DNA of 64,000 bases from CAIXZV01 sp037446495. GTDB taxonomy: Bacteria; Chloroflexota; Limnocylindria; Limnocylindrales; CSP1-4. Numbering within the stretch: position 1 is the first letter of the stretch; each line of letters begins with the position of its first letter. Location: the NCBI GenBank assembly GCA_037446495.1, contig JBBIIL010000006.1:1-64000 (forward strand). The letters are read 5' to 3'. Below are positions 16,745 through 24,186 of the stretch, one piece after another. The translations under genes and the position numbers were made by a program. The notes beneath the pieces were generated by a model that was not told the origin of the DNA, ran no database searches, and saw only the letters and a list, made by a program, of their open reading frames with translations.

Positions 16745-17060
16745 ACCGCGCGGCCGCCACCAGCGCCACGCCCGCGACCAGGCCCAGCAGCAGGTTCCGC
16801 CGCCACGCCACGACGAGCACGCAGGCCAGCACCCCGAGCACGTCGGCTCCGAGGTGGAAGGCTGGCGACCCGTCGGGAGCCTTGGCGACAAGCGTGTTCG
16901 CCGCCGCCAGGGACGCCAGGACGGCGGGCCCCACGAGTCGCAGGTAGAGCAGGGCGCGCGAAGGCAGGCGCTCGATGCCGGGCGCGAGAATGGGCAGTGC
17001 ACGCGACGGGTAGGTCGCCGCGAACATGAGGACGGCCAGGAGGACCAGCTGTGTGCTCAG
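16728..17060 (-). CDS. azlD: AzlD-type small subunit of branched-chain amino acid exporter
   Basis: About 110 residues with four hydrophobic segments and the family sequence YPSRALPILAPG after helix 1. It pairs with AzlC for amino-acid efflux. The start is unusual: no ATG, GTG or TTG precedes helix 1. A CTG overlapping the azlC stop as CTGA, with GGGGAGG 7 nt before it, is the best candidate. An ATG 11 codons further in would delete most of helix 1. It is translationally coupled to azlC. Confidence 0.75.
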   Translation of the reverse strand: MSTQLVLLAVLMFAATYPSRALPILAPGIERLPSRALLYLRLVGPAVLASLAAANTLVAKAPDGSPAFHLGADVLGVLACVLVVAWRRNLLLGLVAGVALVAAARFTGLA

Positions 17061-17875
17061 GGTGTGGCCTCCCCGCCCAGCGCGCCCACCTCGGCGATCG
17101 CCTCGTCGATGTTCACCGGCGTTCCGGCGATGTCGGAATCGGGCGAGCCTGACGCCGCCGGGGGTGCCGGCGTCGCCATGGCCAGGAGCGGTCCAAGCAG
17201 CCCGCCCCCGACGATCCCCAGCGCGGGGCCCATGAGGAGCGACATCCCCGTCCCGATGATCGCGCCGGCTCCCGCGGCCACGAGCTCGCGCCGACCCGTG
17301 GTCAGCCCCACGGCCAGGCCGCCCATCGCCGCGGGGAACACGATGTCGAGGCCGAAGCGGCTGGGATCCGGGATGGTTCCGCCCAGGAGCACGCCCGCGA
17401 TCGTCGCGATGTTCCACGGCAGGAAGACGCCCAGGACCGCCGCCATCCAGTAGCCGGGAACATCGAGCCGCCCGATCCGGTGGAAGTGCGCCGCCGAGAG
17501 CGCGAACGCCTCGTCGGTGAGCACGTGGCTCATCACCACGCGCTTCGCGAACGGGACCTCGCGAAAGCGGGGCGCCAGCGACGCCGAGTACAGCACGTGC
17601 CGGGCGTTGAGGAAGAAGGTGAGCACCACGATCGGCGCCCACGGCAGCCCGGCCGCGATGTAGCCGGCCGCCGCGAACTGCGAGGCCCCGGCGAACACGA
17701 GGACGCTGGACGCGATCGCCTCGATGGGCGAGAAGCCGGCATTGCGTGCCGCGAGCCCGAAGACCAGGCCGAACGCGCCGACCGAGACCGCGATGCCGAG
17801 CGTATCGAGCAGGAGCTGGCGCCGGGCGGCGCGAAGGTCAGGGGCGGGGGAGGCGAGGCGCGCGGACGCGCTCAC
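17057..17875 (-). CDS. azlC: AzlC-type branched-chain amino acid exporter
   Basis: 272 residues with the AzlC core: GIAVSVGAFGLVFGLAARNAGFSPIEAIASSVLVFAGASQFA region, FFLNARHVLYSASLAP, and MSHVLTDEAFAL. It forms an efflux system with AzlD for Leu/Ile/Val-like amino acids or their analogues. GTG at 17875 is the nearest start before the first helix. The C-terminus has an extra 45-residue tail after the last helix (DSDIAGTPVNIDEAIAEVG), which is not typical. It is transcribed leftwards after a small zinc-ribbon gene. Confidence 0.85.
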   Translation of the reverse strand: MSASARLASPAPDLRAARRQLLLDTLGIAVSVGAFGLVFGLAARNAGFSPIEAIASSVLVFAGASQFAAAGYIAAGLPWAPIVVLTFFLNARHVLYSASLAPRFREVPFAKRVVMSHVLTDEAFALSAAHFHRIGRLDVPGYWMAAVLGVFLPWNIATIAGVLLGGTIPDPSRFGLDIVFPAAMGGLAVGLTTGRRELVAAGAGAIIGTGMSLLMGPALGIVGGGLLGPLLAMATPAPPAASGSPDSDIAGTPVNIDEAIAEVGALGGEATP

Positions 17876-17897
17876 GGGGTCACGGCGGGCCGCGCGC

Positions 17898-18170
17898 CTA
17901 CTTGAGGAAGGTCTTGCCGCAGGAGCCGTCGCAGACGGTGTACAGGGCGTGCTTCTCGGCGGCGTAGCCAGCCACGTGGAGCCGGCCGGCACAGCCCTTG
18001 GTGGGACACTTGAAGACCCACCAGCGGTCGTTGGCGTCGAGTGGCGTGGCCTCAGCCCTGAGCTTGTCGCCGAGGTCCTCGCGCCCTGCGACCAGCGAGG
18101 CGACAACCGCCATGCGCTCGGCGTCGCTCTCACTCGAGTACGGGTAGTTCTGGCCGACGTTCGACGTCAC
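17898..18170 (-). CDS. Small protein with zinc-ribbon-like cysteines, unknown
   Basis: 90 residues. Two cysteine pairs, FKCPTKGCAGRLH and VCDGSCGKTF, are spaced like a zinc ribbon (CPxxxC ... CxxxC). The N-terminal half is charged and probably helical. GGAGG lies 5 nt before the GTG start. TATCCT on the minus strand at 18243-18238 gives a leader of about 60 nt. It could bind nucleic acid or be a regulator. I do not know the family. Confidence 0.6.
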   Translation of the reverse strand: MTSNVGQNYPYSSESDAERMAVVASLVAGREDLGDKLRAEATPLDANDRWWVFKCPTKGCAGRLHVAGYAAEKHALYTVCDGSCGKTFLK

Positions 18171-18266
18171 CTGCGCCTCCGCTTCGTGGGTCGCCGGCGG
18201 CAGCTTGTGTGCGCAGAGCCCTCCGTCAGCGCGGCCGAGGATACCACCGGGCAGCGCCCGGCCCGA

Positions 18267-18308
18267 CGCCTGACAGCACCCCGCCGCACGCCTGACAGCA
18301 CCCCGCCG
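18267..18308. repeat. 20-bp direct repeat, two copies
   Basis: Identical 20-bp units at 18267-18286 and 18289-18308 (period 22), beginning CGCCTGACAG, in the gap between the zinc-ribbon gene and the gamma-glutamyltransferase gene, upstream of the TATCCT promoter box of the former. Confidence 0.7.
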
Positions 18309-18310
18309 AG

Positions 18311-19984
18311 CTACCGGACCGCGGCCAGCCCCGCGCTCCGCGGATCGGCGATGGCCGCCAGCGAGCCGCCGGTCGCAGGACCGCCGTCAACGAGCTCGAT
18401 CGCATGCTCATGGCCCAGGCCGCCGTCGAACGGAACGTGCGCCAGCCGGTGCCCGAGGCCCCGAAGCGCGTCGCCAACGCCCGGCGCGAGGGCGCCGTCG
18501 GCGAGCACTCTGAGCGGTGGACCGAACCAGCTGTCGGGCTCCACGGTGACTCGCGGCGCGGCGACTGCCGTCGCGATGTCGGCCCCGCCGTCCACCAGCG
18601 CCGAGACCAGCTGCACGTGGATCTGCGGCTGGATGTCGCCGCCCATCGAGCCCGCCACCACCCATGGCCGGCGTTCACCCGCCCGGAACAGCATCCCGGG
18701 CAGCAGCGTGTGTGCCGTCCGTCGGCCCGGCGCGAGCAGGTTCGGGTGGCCGGGCGTGAGGCTGAACGAGGCGCCCCGGTCCTGGAAGTGGACGCCGGTC
18801 TCGGGGTCGACCACCCCCGAGCCGAAGCCCGCGGCATTCGACTGGATCAGGCTCACCGCGTTGCCCTCCCTGTCCACCACTGCCAAGTAGATGGTCCCTC
18901 CGACAAGGGTCCGCACCGGCGTGGGCGCGGCCTCGGCGAACTGCCGGTCGATCCTCGCCGCCAGGGCGCTGGCGTGGTCGCCCGACAGCAGGGTGCCCAG
19001 CGGCACCTCGCGCACCGCCGGGTCGGCGAGGAACTGGTCCCGGTCGGCGTACGCGAGCTTTGCGGCCTCGAGCATGATGTGGAGCCACCCAGCTGACGAC
19101 CAGCCGCGCCCGTCGAACCCGGCCCCGCTCGGCAGCTCGAACCGCTCGAGCACGCGCAGGAGCAGCAGCGCGACCATGCCTGCTGAGTTGGGCCCGTGCG
19201 TGGTCACGCGGACGCCGCGGTACGTCGTCTCGATCGGCACGCCCCAGTCGGAGCGGTGGCGCCGCAGGTCGAGCGCCGTGTGCACGCCGCCAGCCGCCGC
19301 CAGCCCACGGGCAATCCGCTGGCCCAGGTCGCCGTCGTAGTAGGCGTCGAAGCCCTCGTCGGCCAGCGTGCGCAGCGTCGAGGCGAGCGCAGGCAGCCGG
19401 ATGACCTCGCCTGGGCGCCACGGCCGGCCCGACGACCTCCAGACGCGCGCGAAGCCGGAGGCCCAGGGCTCGCGTTCGATGTCGGGCCACGTCCGCTCGA
19501 TCGCGCTGATCAGCCCGTCCCACGCCGGGAAGCCCGCCTCGGCCTGCTCAATCGCCGCGGCCAGCACGGCCCCGCGCGAGAGCCGGCCCCAGCGACGGTG
19601 CGCGTCGGCCCACGAGCGGACCGCGCCTGGCACGGTGATCGACAGCGGCCCGCGCAGCGGCACCCGGTCCAGCCCCGCGCCGCGCAGCAGGTCCGCGGAG
19701 ATCCCAGAGGGCGACCGACCGGACCCGTTGAGCGCAACCTGCTCGCCAGCCGCCTCGTCCCAGACCAGCCAGAACGCGTCGCCGCCGATGCCGCAGCCGT
19801 TGGGCATCACCACGCCCAGCACAGCGTTCGCGGCGATCGCTGCGTCCACCGCGTGCCCGCCCGCGGCCAGCACGGCGAGGCCAGCCTGCGTGGCGAGGTG
19901 GTGCGGCGCCACGACCGCACCACGCGCACCGCGCACCAGCCGCGCCGGGACCAGCGCGGGCTCGGGGGCCAGAGGCTCAGGCAT
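18311..19984 (-). CDS. Gamma-glutamyltransferase-family Ntn hydrolase
   Basis: 557 residues. GGTIYLAVVDREGNAVSLIQS contains the autoprocessing and nucleophilic Thr at about residue 364, the start of the small subunit. The large subunit has ATQAGLAVLAAGGHAVDAAIA and NGCGIGGDAFWLVWD, and the end has MGGDIQPQIHVQLVS, all family hallmarks. No signal peptide is evident, so it may be cytoplasmic. It hydrolyses or transfers gamma-glutamyl groups, or acts as a related amidohydrolase. Its ATG overlaps the 3' end of the MFS gene by 8 bp, so the two are coupled and the transporter may import the substrate. Confidence 0.87.
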   Translation of the reverse strand: MPEPLAPEPALVPARLVRGARGAVVAPHHLATQAGLAVLAAGGHAVDAAIAANAVLGVVMPNGCGIGGDAFWLVWDEAAGEQVALNGSGRSPSGISADLLRGAGLDRVPLRGPLSITVPGAVRSWADAHRRWGRLSRGAVLAAAIEQAEAGFPAWDGLISAIERTWPDIEREPWASGFARVWRSSGRPWRPGEVIRLPALASTLRTLADEGFDAYYDGDLGQRIARGLAAAGGVHTALDLRRHRSDWGVPIETTYRGVRVTTHGPNSAGMVALLLLRVLERFELPSGAGFDGRGWSSAGWLHIMLEAAKLAYADRDQFLADPAVREVPLGTLLSGDHASALAARIDRQFAEAAPTPVRTLVGGTIYLAVVDREGNAVSLIQSNAAGFGSGVVDPETGVHFQDRGASFSLTPGHPNLLAPGRRTAHTLLPGMLFRAGERRPWVVAGSMGGDIQPQIHVQLVSALVDGGADIATAVAAPRVTVEPDSWFGPPLRVLADGALAPGVGDALRGLGHRLAHVPFDGGLGHEHAIELVDGGPATGGSLAAIADPRSAGLAAVR

Positions 19985-21356
19985 CGCCGACGGTCCCGCC
20001 CACGGGCGCCGGAACCGGGGCTCGCCCGACCTCGTGCTCGTACCCGCGCAGGTGGCCCAGAGGAATGAGCGCGATGGCGAGGAGCACCAGCGATGCCATG
20101 AAGATCCCGTCGAGGCCCGCGACCTGCGCGGAGACGCCGCCGACCAGGCTGCCGATGATCTGGCCGAGTCCCAGGAACACCGAGTACAGACCCATGATCG
20201 CGCCCCGGTCATTGGGATAGGTCTCGGTCACGTCGGCGAGCAGGCCGAGCGCGGCCGGCGTCGCACCCGCCAGCACGAACAGGCCCGCGAGGACTGCCGC
20301 GACCAGCAGGAGGGTGATCGGCAGTGGCGCTGATGCGGCGTGGTTGATCGCCATGCCGGCCGCAAGCAGCGCGAAGCCGCCGCCCAGGCCCCGGAAGATG
20401 ATCGTGGTCCGGCGCAGGTTCCGAAAGCGCCCGCCCCAGTACAGAAGGCCGGCGAAGAACAGCAGCCCGCCCACGCCCAGCCCGAGGCTCACCATGAGCG
20501 GCGAGAAGCTGCCCATCAGCTGCTGGCCGGCGAACCTGGGGTCGGGCGCCTTGACCAGCTGGAACAGCGTCTGGCTGGTGTACAGCCCCAGCGTCGCGTT
20601 GATGGCGATCCACGTGGGGGCCAGCAGCCAGATCTGGCGGCTGCTCAGGATCCGCGTGTACCGGCCTAGCCCCTCGCCCGGTTCGTGGGCGGCACTCGCG
20701 GGCTCGGGCTCGGCGTCCTGGCGCACGCCGAACCTGTAGATGGAGAACGAGAGCAGGTAGAGCAGCGCGTTGAGGAAGAACGCCGCAGGGCCGAAGAGGG
20801 TGAACAGCGGCCCCGCGACGACCATGCCCAGCAGCAGGCCAGCCAGGGTCGCCGCCTCGAAGCGGGCAACCGCCCTGCCTCGCGCCACCTCGTCCGCGGC
20901 CGTGGCGAACGCGATGAACCCGAGGATCGACGGCACCGACGCCGCGGTGGAGCCGCCCTCGAGCAGGCGGGTGAACGCGATGACCGGGAGGCTGACGGTG
21001 AGCGCCGTGATGATCACCGCGACGGCGCCGAACACCGGGCCGATGAGCATGACCCGCCGGTGCCCGGCCCGGTCCGAGACCACGCCGAAGATCGGCGAGC
21101 CGATCAGCTCCGACGCGTAGAACAGCGCTCCCAGGATCCCCACGTGCCACGCCTCGATGTGGATCCCGCCGTGGTGCTCGAACCGGCCGAAGTAGTAGGT
21201 GAGCATCGTCCCGGTCACACCGGTCGCCATCCGCAGCGTGAAGGTGCCCAGGATCACCGCGCGGATCGGCGTCCGGCCCGAGGCCAGGTTGCGGACACCG
21301 CGCAGGGCGCGGCCCGGCAGCGCGAGCAGGACACCGGCGACGGACGCGAGCGACAT
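19977..21356 (-). CDS. MFS transporter
   Basis: 459 residues with about 12 membrane helices. The MFS loop 2-3 motif appears as GVVSDRAGHRRVM, and a charged central loop (QDAEPEPASAAHEPGEG) separates the two six-helix halves. The second half ends with a second signature-like stretch, LLADVTETYPNDRGAIMGLYS. The family includes drug and solute exporters. Coupled translation with the GGT gene links it to peptide or glutamyl-compound movement. TACCCT on the minus strand 7 nt before the ATG indicates a leaderless start. Confidence 0.82.
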   Translation of the reverse strand: MSLASVAGVLLALPGRALRGVRNLASGRTPIRAVILGTFTLRMATGVTGTMLTYYFGRFEHHGGIHIEAWHVGILGALFYASELIGSPIFGVVSDRAGHRRVMLIGPVFGAVAVIITALTVSLPVIAFTRLLEGGSTAASVPSILGFIAFATAADEVARGRAVARFEAATLAGLLLGMVVAGPLFTLFGPAAFFLNALLYLLSFSIYRFGVRQDAEPEPASAAHEPGEGLGRYTRILSSRQIWLLAPTWIAINATLGLYTSQTLFQLVKAPDPRFAGQQLMGSFSPLMVSLGLGVGGLLFFAGLLYWGGRFRNLRRTTIIFRGLGGGFALLAAGMAINHAASAPLPITLLLVAAVLAGLFVLAGATPAALGLLADVTETYPNDRGAIMGLYSVFLGLGQIIGSLVGGVSAQVAGLDGIFMASLVLLAIALIPLGHLRGYEHEVGRAPVPAPVGGTVGDA

Positions 21357-21363
21357 GCGCGAC

Positions 21364-21369
21364 AGGGTA
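21364..21369 (-). promoter_or_regulatory. -10 box TACCCT, leaderless start of the MFS-GGT operon
   Basis: TACCCT (minus strand) lies 7 nt before the ATG at 21356. Confidence 0.5.
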
Positions 21370-21459
21370 GCCGGTCGGGGACGCGTGATCTCGACCGAAA
21401 GCGGGGCCTCGCTCGACTTCCCGCGCCAGGACGGCCCGGCAGGCGTCGCTCCCGATCCG

Positions 21460-21465
21460 TATCCT
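21460..21465 (+). promoter_or_regulatory. -10 box TATCCT before the DegV gene
   Basis: TATCCT gives a leader of about 60 nt that carries GGGAGG before the GTG at 21532. No convincing -35. Confidence 0.4.
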
Positions 21466-21531
21466 TGGCGGCCAACGAGAGCGGTCAGCGTCAAGCCCGG
21501 GCGCGGCCATGCGTCGAGGGAGGTGCCTGCC

Positions 21532-22377
21532 GTGTCGCGCGTCGCCATCGTGATCGACTCCGCCAGTGACATGCCGCCCGAGGTCGCCGCCAGGCAGGGG
21601 ATTCGGATCGTCCCCCTTGAGGTCCGCTTCGGCGAGGCGACCTTCAAGGCCCTCATCGAGCTGTCCACCGACGAGTTCTGGCGGCGGATGCTCGCGCCGG
21701 ACGCCCCGTTCCCGACCACAGCGGCGGCCTCCCCCGGCGAGTTCAAGGCGGCGTTCGAGGATGCCTTCGCGAACGGCGCCGACAGCGTCGTGTGCATCAA
21801 CATCTCCGCTGACCTGTCGGGCACCTACAAGTCGGCGATGATCGCCAAGGACCTCCTGGGCGACCGCCCAATCCACGTCATCGACTCGCGCACGGCCTCG
21901 ATGGGCTTCGGCATGCTCGCCCAGATGGCGGCCGAACTGGCCGAGGCCGGCGTGTCGGGCGCCGAGATTGCGCGTGTCGTCGAGCAGCGAAAGGCCGACG
22001 TCGACCTCTATGTCGCGCTCGACACGCTCGAGTACCTCAAGCGGGGCGGCCGGATCAGCGGCGCACGCGCCGCCGTCGGGGCCATGCTCTCGATCAAGCC
22101 GATCATCACCATGATCGATGGTGTCGTCGAGAACGCCGACAGGGTGCGCACCCGGGCCAAGGCGCGCGAGCGGACGCTCGAGCTCCTGACGCGCCAGCCG
22201 CTCGAGCGGGCCACGATCCTGCACTCGACCCAGGCCGATGCCGAGGAGTTCCGCGACCAGTTCTTGGTGCGCTCCGGCCTCGACGCCTCGAGCGTGCAGA
22301 TCGTGACCATCGGTCCGTCCGTCGGCCCGCACCTCGGCCCGGGCTGCGTCGGCGCCACGATCATCTACAAGCGCTGA
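21532..22377 (+). CDS. DegV-family fatty-acid-binding protein
   Basis: 281 residues, the normal length. The N-terminus VAIVIDSASDMPPEVA is the family signature, followed by VPLEVRFGE, the PTTAAASPGEF segment, and INISADLSGTYKSA, which contacts the acyl carboxylate. The C-domain contains LEYLKRGGRISGARAAVG and IGPSVGPHLGPGCVG. The family binds fatty acids for the FakA kinase (FakB role); no FakA gene lies here. A small GGCTCC/GGAGCC hairpin follows at 22380-22395. Confidence 0.9.
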   Translation: MSRVAIVIDSASDMPPEVAARQGIRIVPLEVRFGEATFKALIELSTDEFWRRMLAPDAPFPTTAAASPGEFKAAFEDAFANGADSVVCINISADLSGTYKSAMIAKDLLGDRPIHVIDSRTASMGFGMLAQMAAELAEAGVSGAEIARVVEQRKADVDLYVALDTLEYLKRGGRISGARAAVGAMLSIKPIITMIDGVVENADRVRTRAKARERTLELLTRQPLERATILHSTQADAEEFRDQFLVRSGLDASSVQIVTIGPSVGPHLGPGCVGATIIYKR

Positions 22378-22379
22378 CC

Positions 22380-22395
22380 GGCTCCCTCGGGAGCC
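22380..22395. terminator. Short hairpin after the DegV gene
   Basis: GGCTCC and GGAGCC arms with a 4-nt loop directly after the stop codon. Weak, no T tract. Confidence 0.35.
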
Positions 22396-22496
22396 ACGCC
22401 TGGCCACTAACCCGGCGCCGCCCTTCGGGTGCGTCAAAGTGACGGACAGGTTGCGCCAGGGTGACGACCGGCAGGGGGGTGATCGCTCCCTGCGGC

Positions 22497-22502
22497 TATA
22501 CT
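22497..22502 (+). promoter_or_regulatory. -10 box TATACT of the gdhA leader
   Basis: TATACT is the best -10 match upstream of the dehydrogenase gene, and a leader of about 135 nt would follow. No good -35 was found. Confidence 0.4.
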
Positions 22503-22642
22503 GCGGCATGCAGAGGCGGCGCGCGACGCCTCGCGGTCGGCATTCCAGCCCGGTCCGCCGCGCGCCCCCGTGGGGTCGTCCGGAAGACGACTCAACCGCT
22601 CCGGGGCGGCGTCCACCGCCCCACCATGAGGACCATCCGTTC

Positions 22643-23908
22643 ATGACGACGGAGAACATGACGGCGCCGATCAACGCCTGGCAAGTTGCCCAGCGGCAGT
22701 TCGACCTCGCCGCAGAGATGCTCAACCTCGATCCCGGCCTTCGTCGCGTCCTGCGCGAGCCGCGCCGCGAGCTGACCGTTCACTTTCCTGTCCACATGGA
22801 CGACGGGAACGTGCAGGTCTTCACCGGCTACCGCGTCCAGCACAACCTCGGCCGCGGACCCGCCAAGGGCGGCATCCGCTACCACCAGGACGTCTCCCTC
22901 GACGAGGTCAAGGCCCTCGCGATGTGGATGACCTGGAAGTGCGCGGTCGTCGGGATCCCGTACGGCGGCGGCAAAGGCGGCGTCGTCGTCGACCCCAAGA
23001 AGCTCTCGAAGAAGGAGCTGGAGGGCCTCTCCCGCCGCTTCTTCACCGAGATCAGCGTGCTGATCGGCCCCGAGCGCGACATCCCCGCGCCGGACGTGAA
23101 CACCACCCCGCAGATCATGGCCTGGTTCATGGACACCTACTCCATGCACGCGGGCTACACGGTCCCGGGCGTCGTCACGGGCAAGCCGATCAGCCTGGGC
23201 GGCTCCGAGGGCCGCAACGAGGCCACGGCTCGGGGCTGCGTGTTCACCGTGGTGAAGGCTGCCGAGCACCTGGGCATCGACCTCCACAGGGCCACCGTGG
23301 CCGTCCAGGGCTACGGCAACGCGGGCGCCATCGCCGCGCAGCTGATGCGCGCCGAGGGCTCCACGATCGTGGCGGTCTCAGACTCGACGGGCGGCATCCG
23401 CAACATGGCCGGCCTCGACCCGGACAAGGTGCTCGCCTGGAAGAAGGAGCACGGCACGGTCCAGGGCTTCCCGGGCTCGGAGGACATCAGCAACGCCGAG
23501 CTCCTCGAGACGCAGTGCGACGTCCTGATCCCGGCCGCGTATGAGAACCAGATCACGGCACGCAATGCGGCGAACGTCAAGGCCAAGATCGTCGCCGAGG
23601 CCGCCAACGGCCCGACGACCCCCGAGGCCGACGAGATCCTGCACGACCGCGGCGTCTTCATGATCCCGGACATCCTCTGCAATGCCGGTGGCGTGACCGT
23701 CAGCTACTTCGAGTGGGTCCAGGACCTCAACCGCGACCACTGGACCGAGGTCGAGGTCAACGCCAAGCTCAAGGTCATCATGGACAAGGCGTTCGCCGAG
23801 GTCCTGGCCCAGAGCCAGAAGCACAGCGTCAACATGCGGACCGGCGCGTACCTCAACGCCGTCCAGCGCGTGGCGGACGCCACCGCCCTCCGCGGCCTCT
23901 ATCCGTGA
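22643..23908 (+). CDS. gdhA: Glutamate dehydrogenase (Glu/Leu/Phe/Val family)
   Basis: 421 residues, typical of the hexameric NAD(P)-GDH family. GRGPAKGGIRYHQD carries a substrate-binding Lys, PYGGGKGGVVVDP the catalytic-lysine region, and PAPDVNTTPQIMAWFMD the following block. The Rossmann motif GYGNAGAIAA binds the dinucleotide. SYFEWVQ near the end is characteristic of GDH rather than leucine dehydrogenase. It interconverts glutamate and 2-oxoglutarate plus ammonia. The ATG at 22643 follows GAGGA; a second ATG five codons later is possible. It is monocistronic, with a clear terminator behind it. Confidence 0.93.
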   Translation: MTTENMTAPINAWQVAQRQFDLAAEMLNLDPGLRRVLREPRRELTVHFPVHMDDGNVQVFTGYRVQHNLGRGPAKGGIRYHQDVSLDEVKALAMWMTWKCAVVGIPYGGGKGGVVVDPKKLSKKELEGLSRRFFTEISVLIGPERDIPAPDVNTTPQIMAWFMDTYSMHAGYTVPGVVTGKPISLGGSEGRNEATARGCVFTVVKAAEHLGIDLHRATVAVQGYGNAGAIAAQLMRAEGSTIVAVSDSTGGIRNMAGLDPDKVLAWKKEHGTVQGFPGSEDISNAELLETQCDVLIPAAYENQITARNAANVKAKIVAEAANGPTTPEADEILHDRGVFMIPDILCNAGGVTVSYFEWVQDLNRDHWTEVEVNAKLKVIMDKAFAEVLAQSQKHSVNMRTGAYLNAVQRVADATALRGLYP

Positions 23909-23952
23909 TCTGCTGCGGCCGGTGACCGGCCGCTGGCGCGATCGAATGCTCG

Positions 23953-23985
23953 AACGGCCCGGCGCATGCCGGGCCGTTTCGATTC
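23953..23985 (+). terminator. Intrinsic terminator of gdhA
   Basis: 11-bp perfect stem, arms 23953-23963 and 23968-23978, with a GCAT loop followed by TCGATTCC. Confidence 0.75.
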
Positions 23986-24117
23986 CTGCGTCGCGTCTCT
24001 GCCCCGCCGGCGGCGGGGCGCGCCCGCGGCCCCGGCCGGTAGATGGGGCGCCGCCGGGGCGCCCTGCCGGGCGTCTGCCGGCTCAGCCCGCCCCCGTCCC
24101 CGCTGCGGAACATCAGC

Positions 24118-24123
24118 TACTCT
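24118..24123 (+). promoter_or_regulatory. -10 box TACTCT before the Tat lipoprotein gene
   Basis: TACTCT with a leader of about 57 nt that contains two copies of CCAGCGCACCGG and the GAGGGGA ribosome binding site. Confidence 0.4.
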
Positions 24124-24186
24124 CGGGGGGAGTTCCAGCGCACCGGGGGGATAGCCAGCGCACCGGCGGACGAGGGGAAGCCAGGC

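Noticed and set aside
22508..22642. ATG at 22508, 5 nt after TATACT, as a leaderless start of glutamate dehydrogenase
   Set aside because: The upstream 45 codons are Arg/Pro-rich and unlike the family. The ATG at 22643 gives the normal N-terminus.
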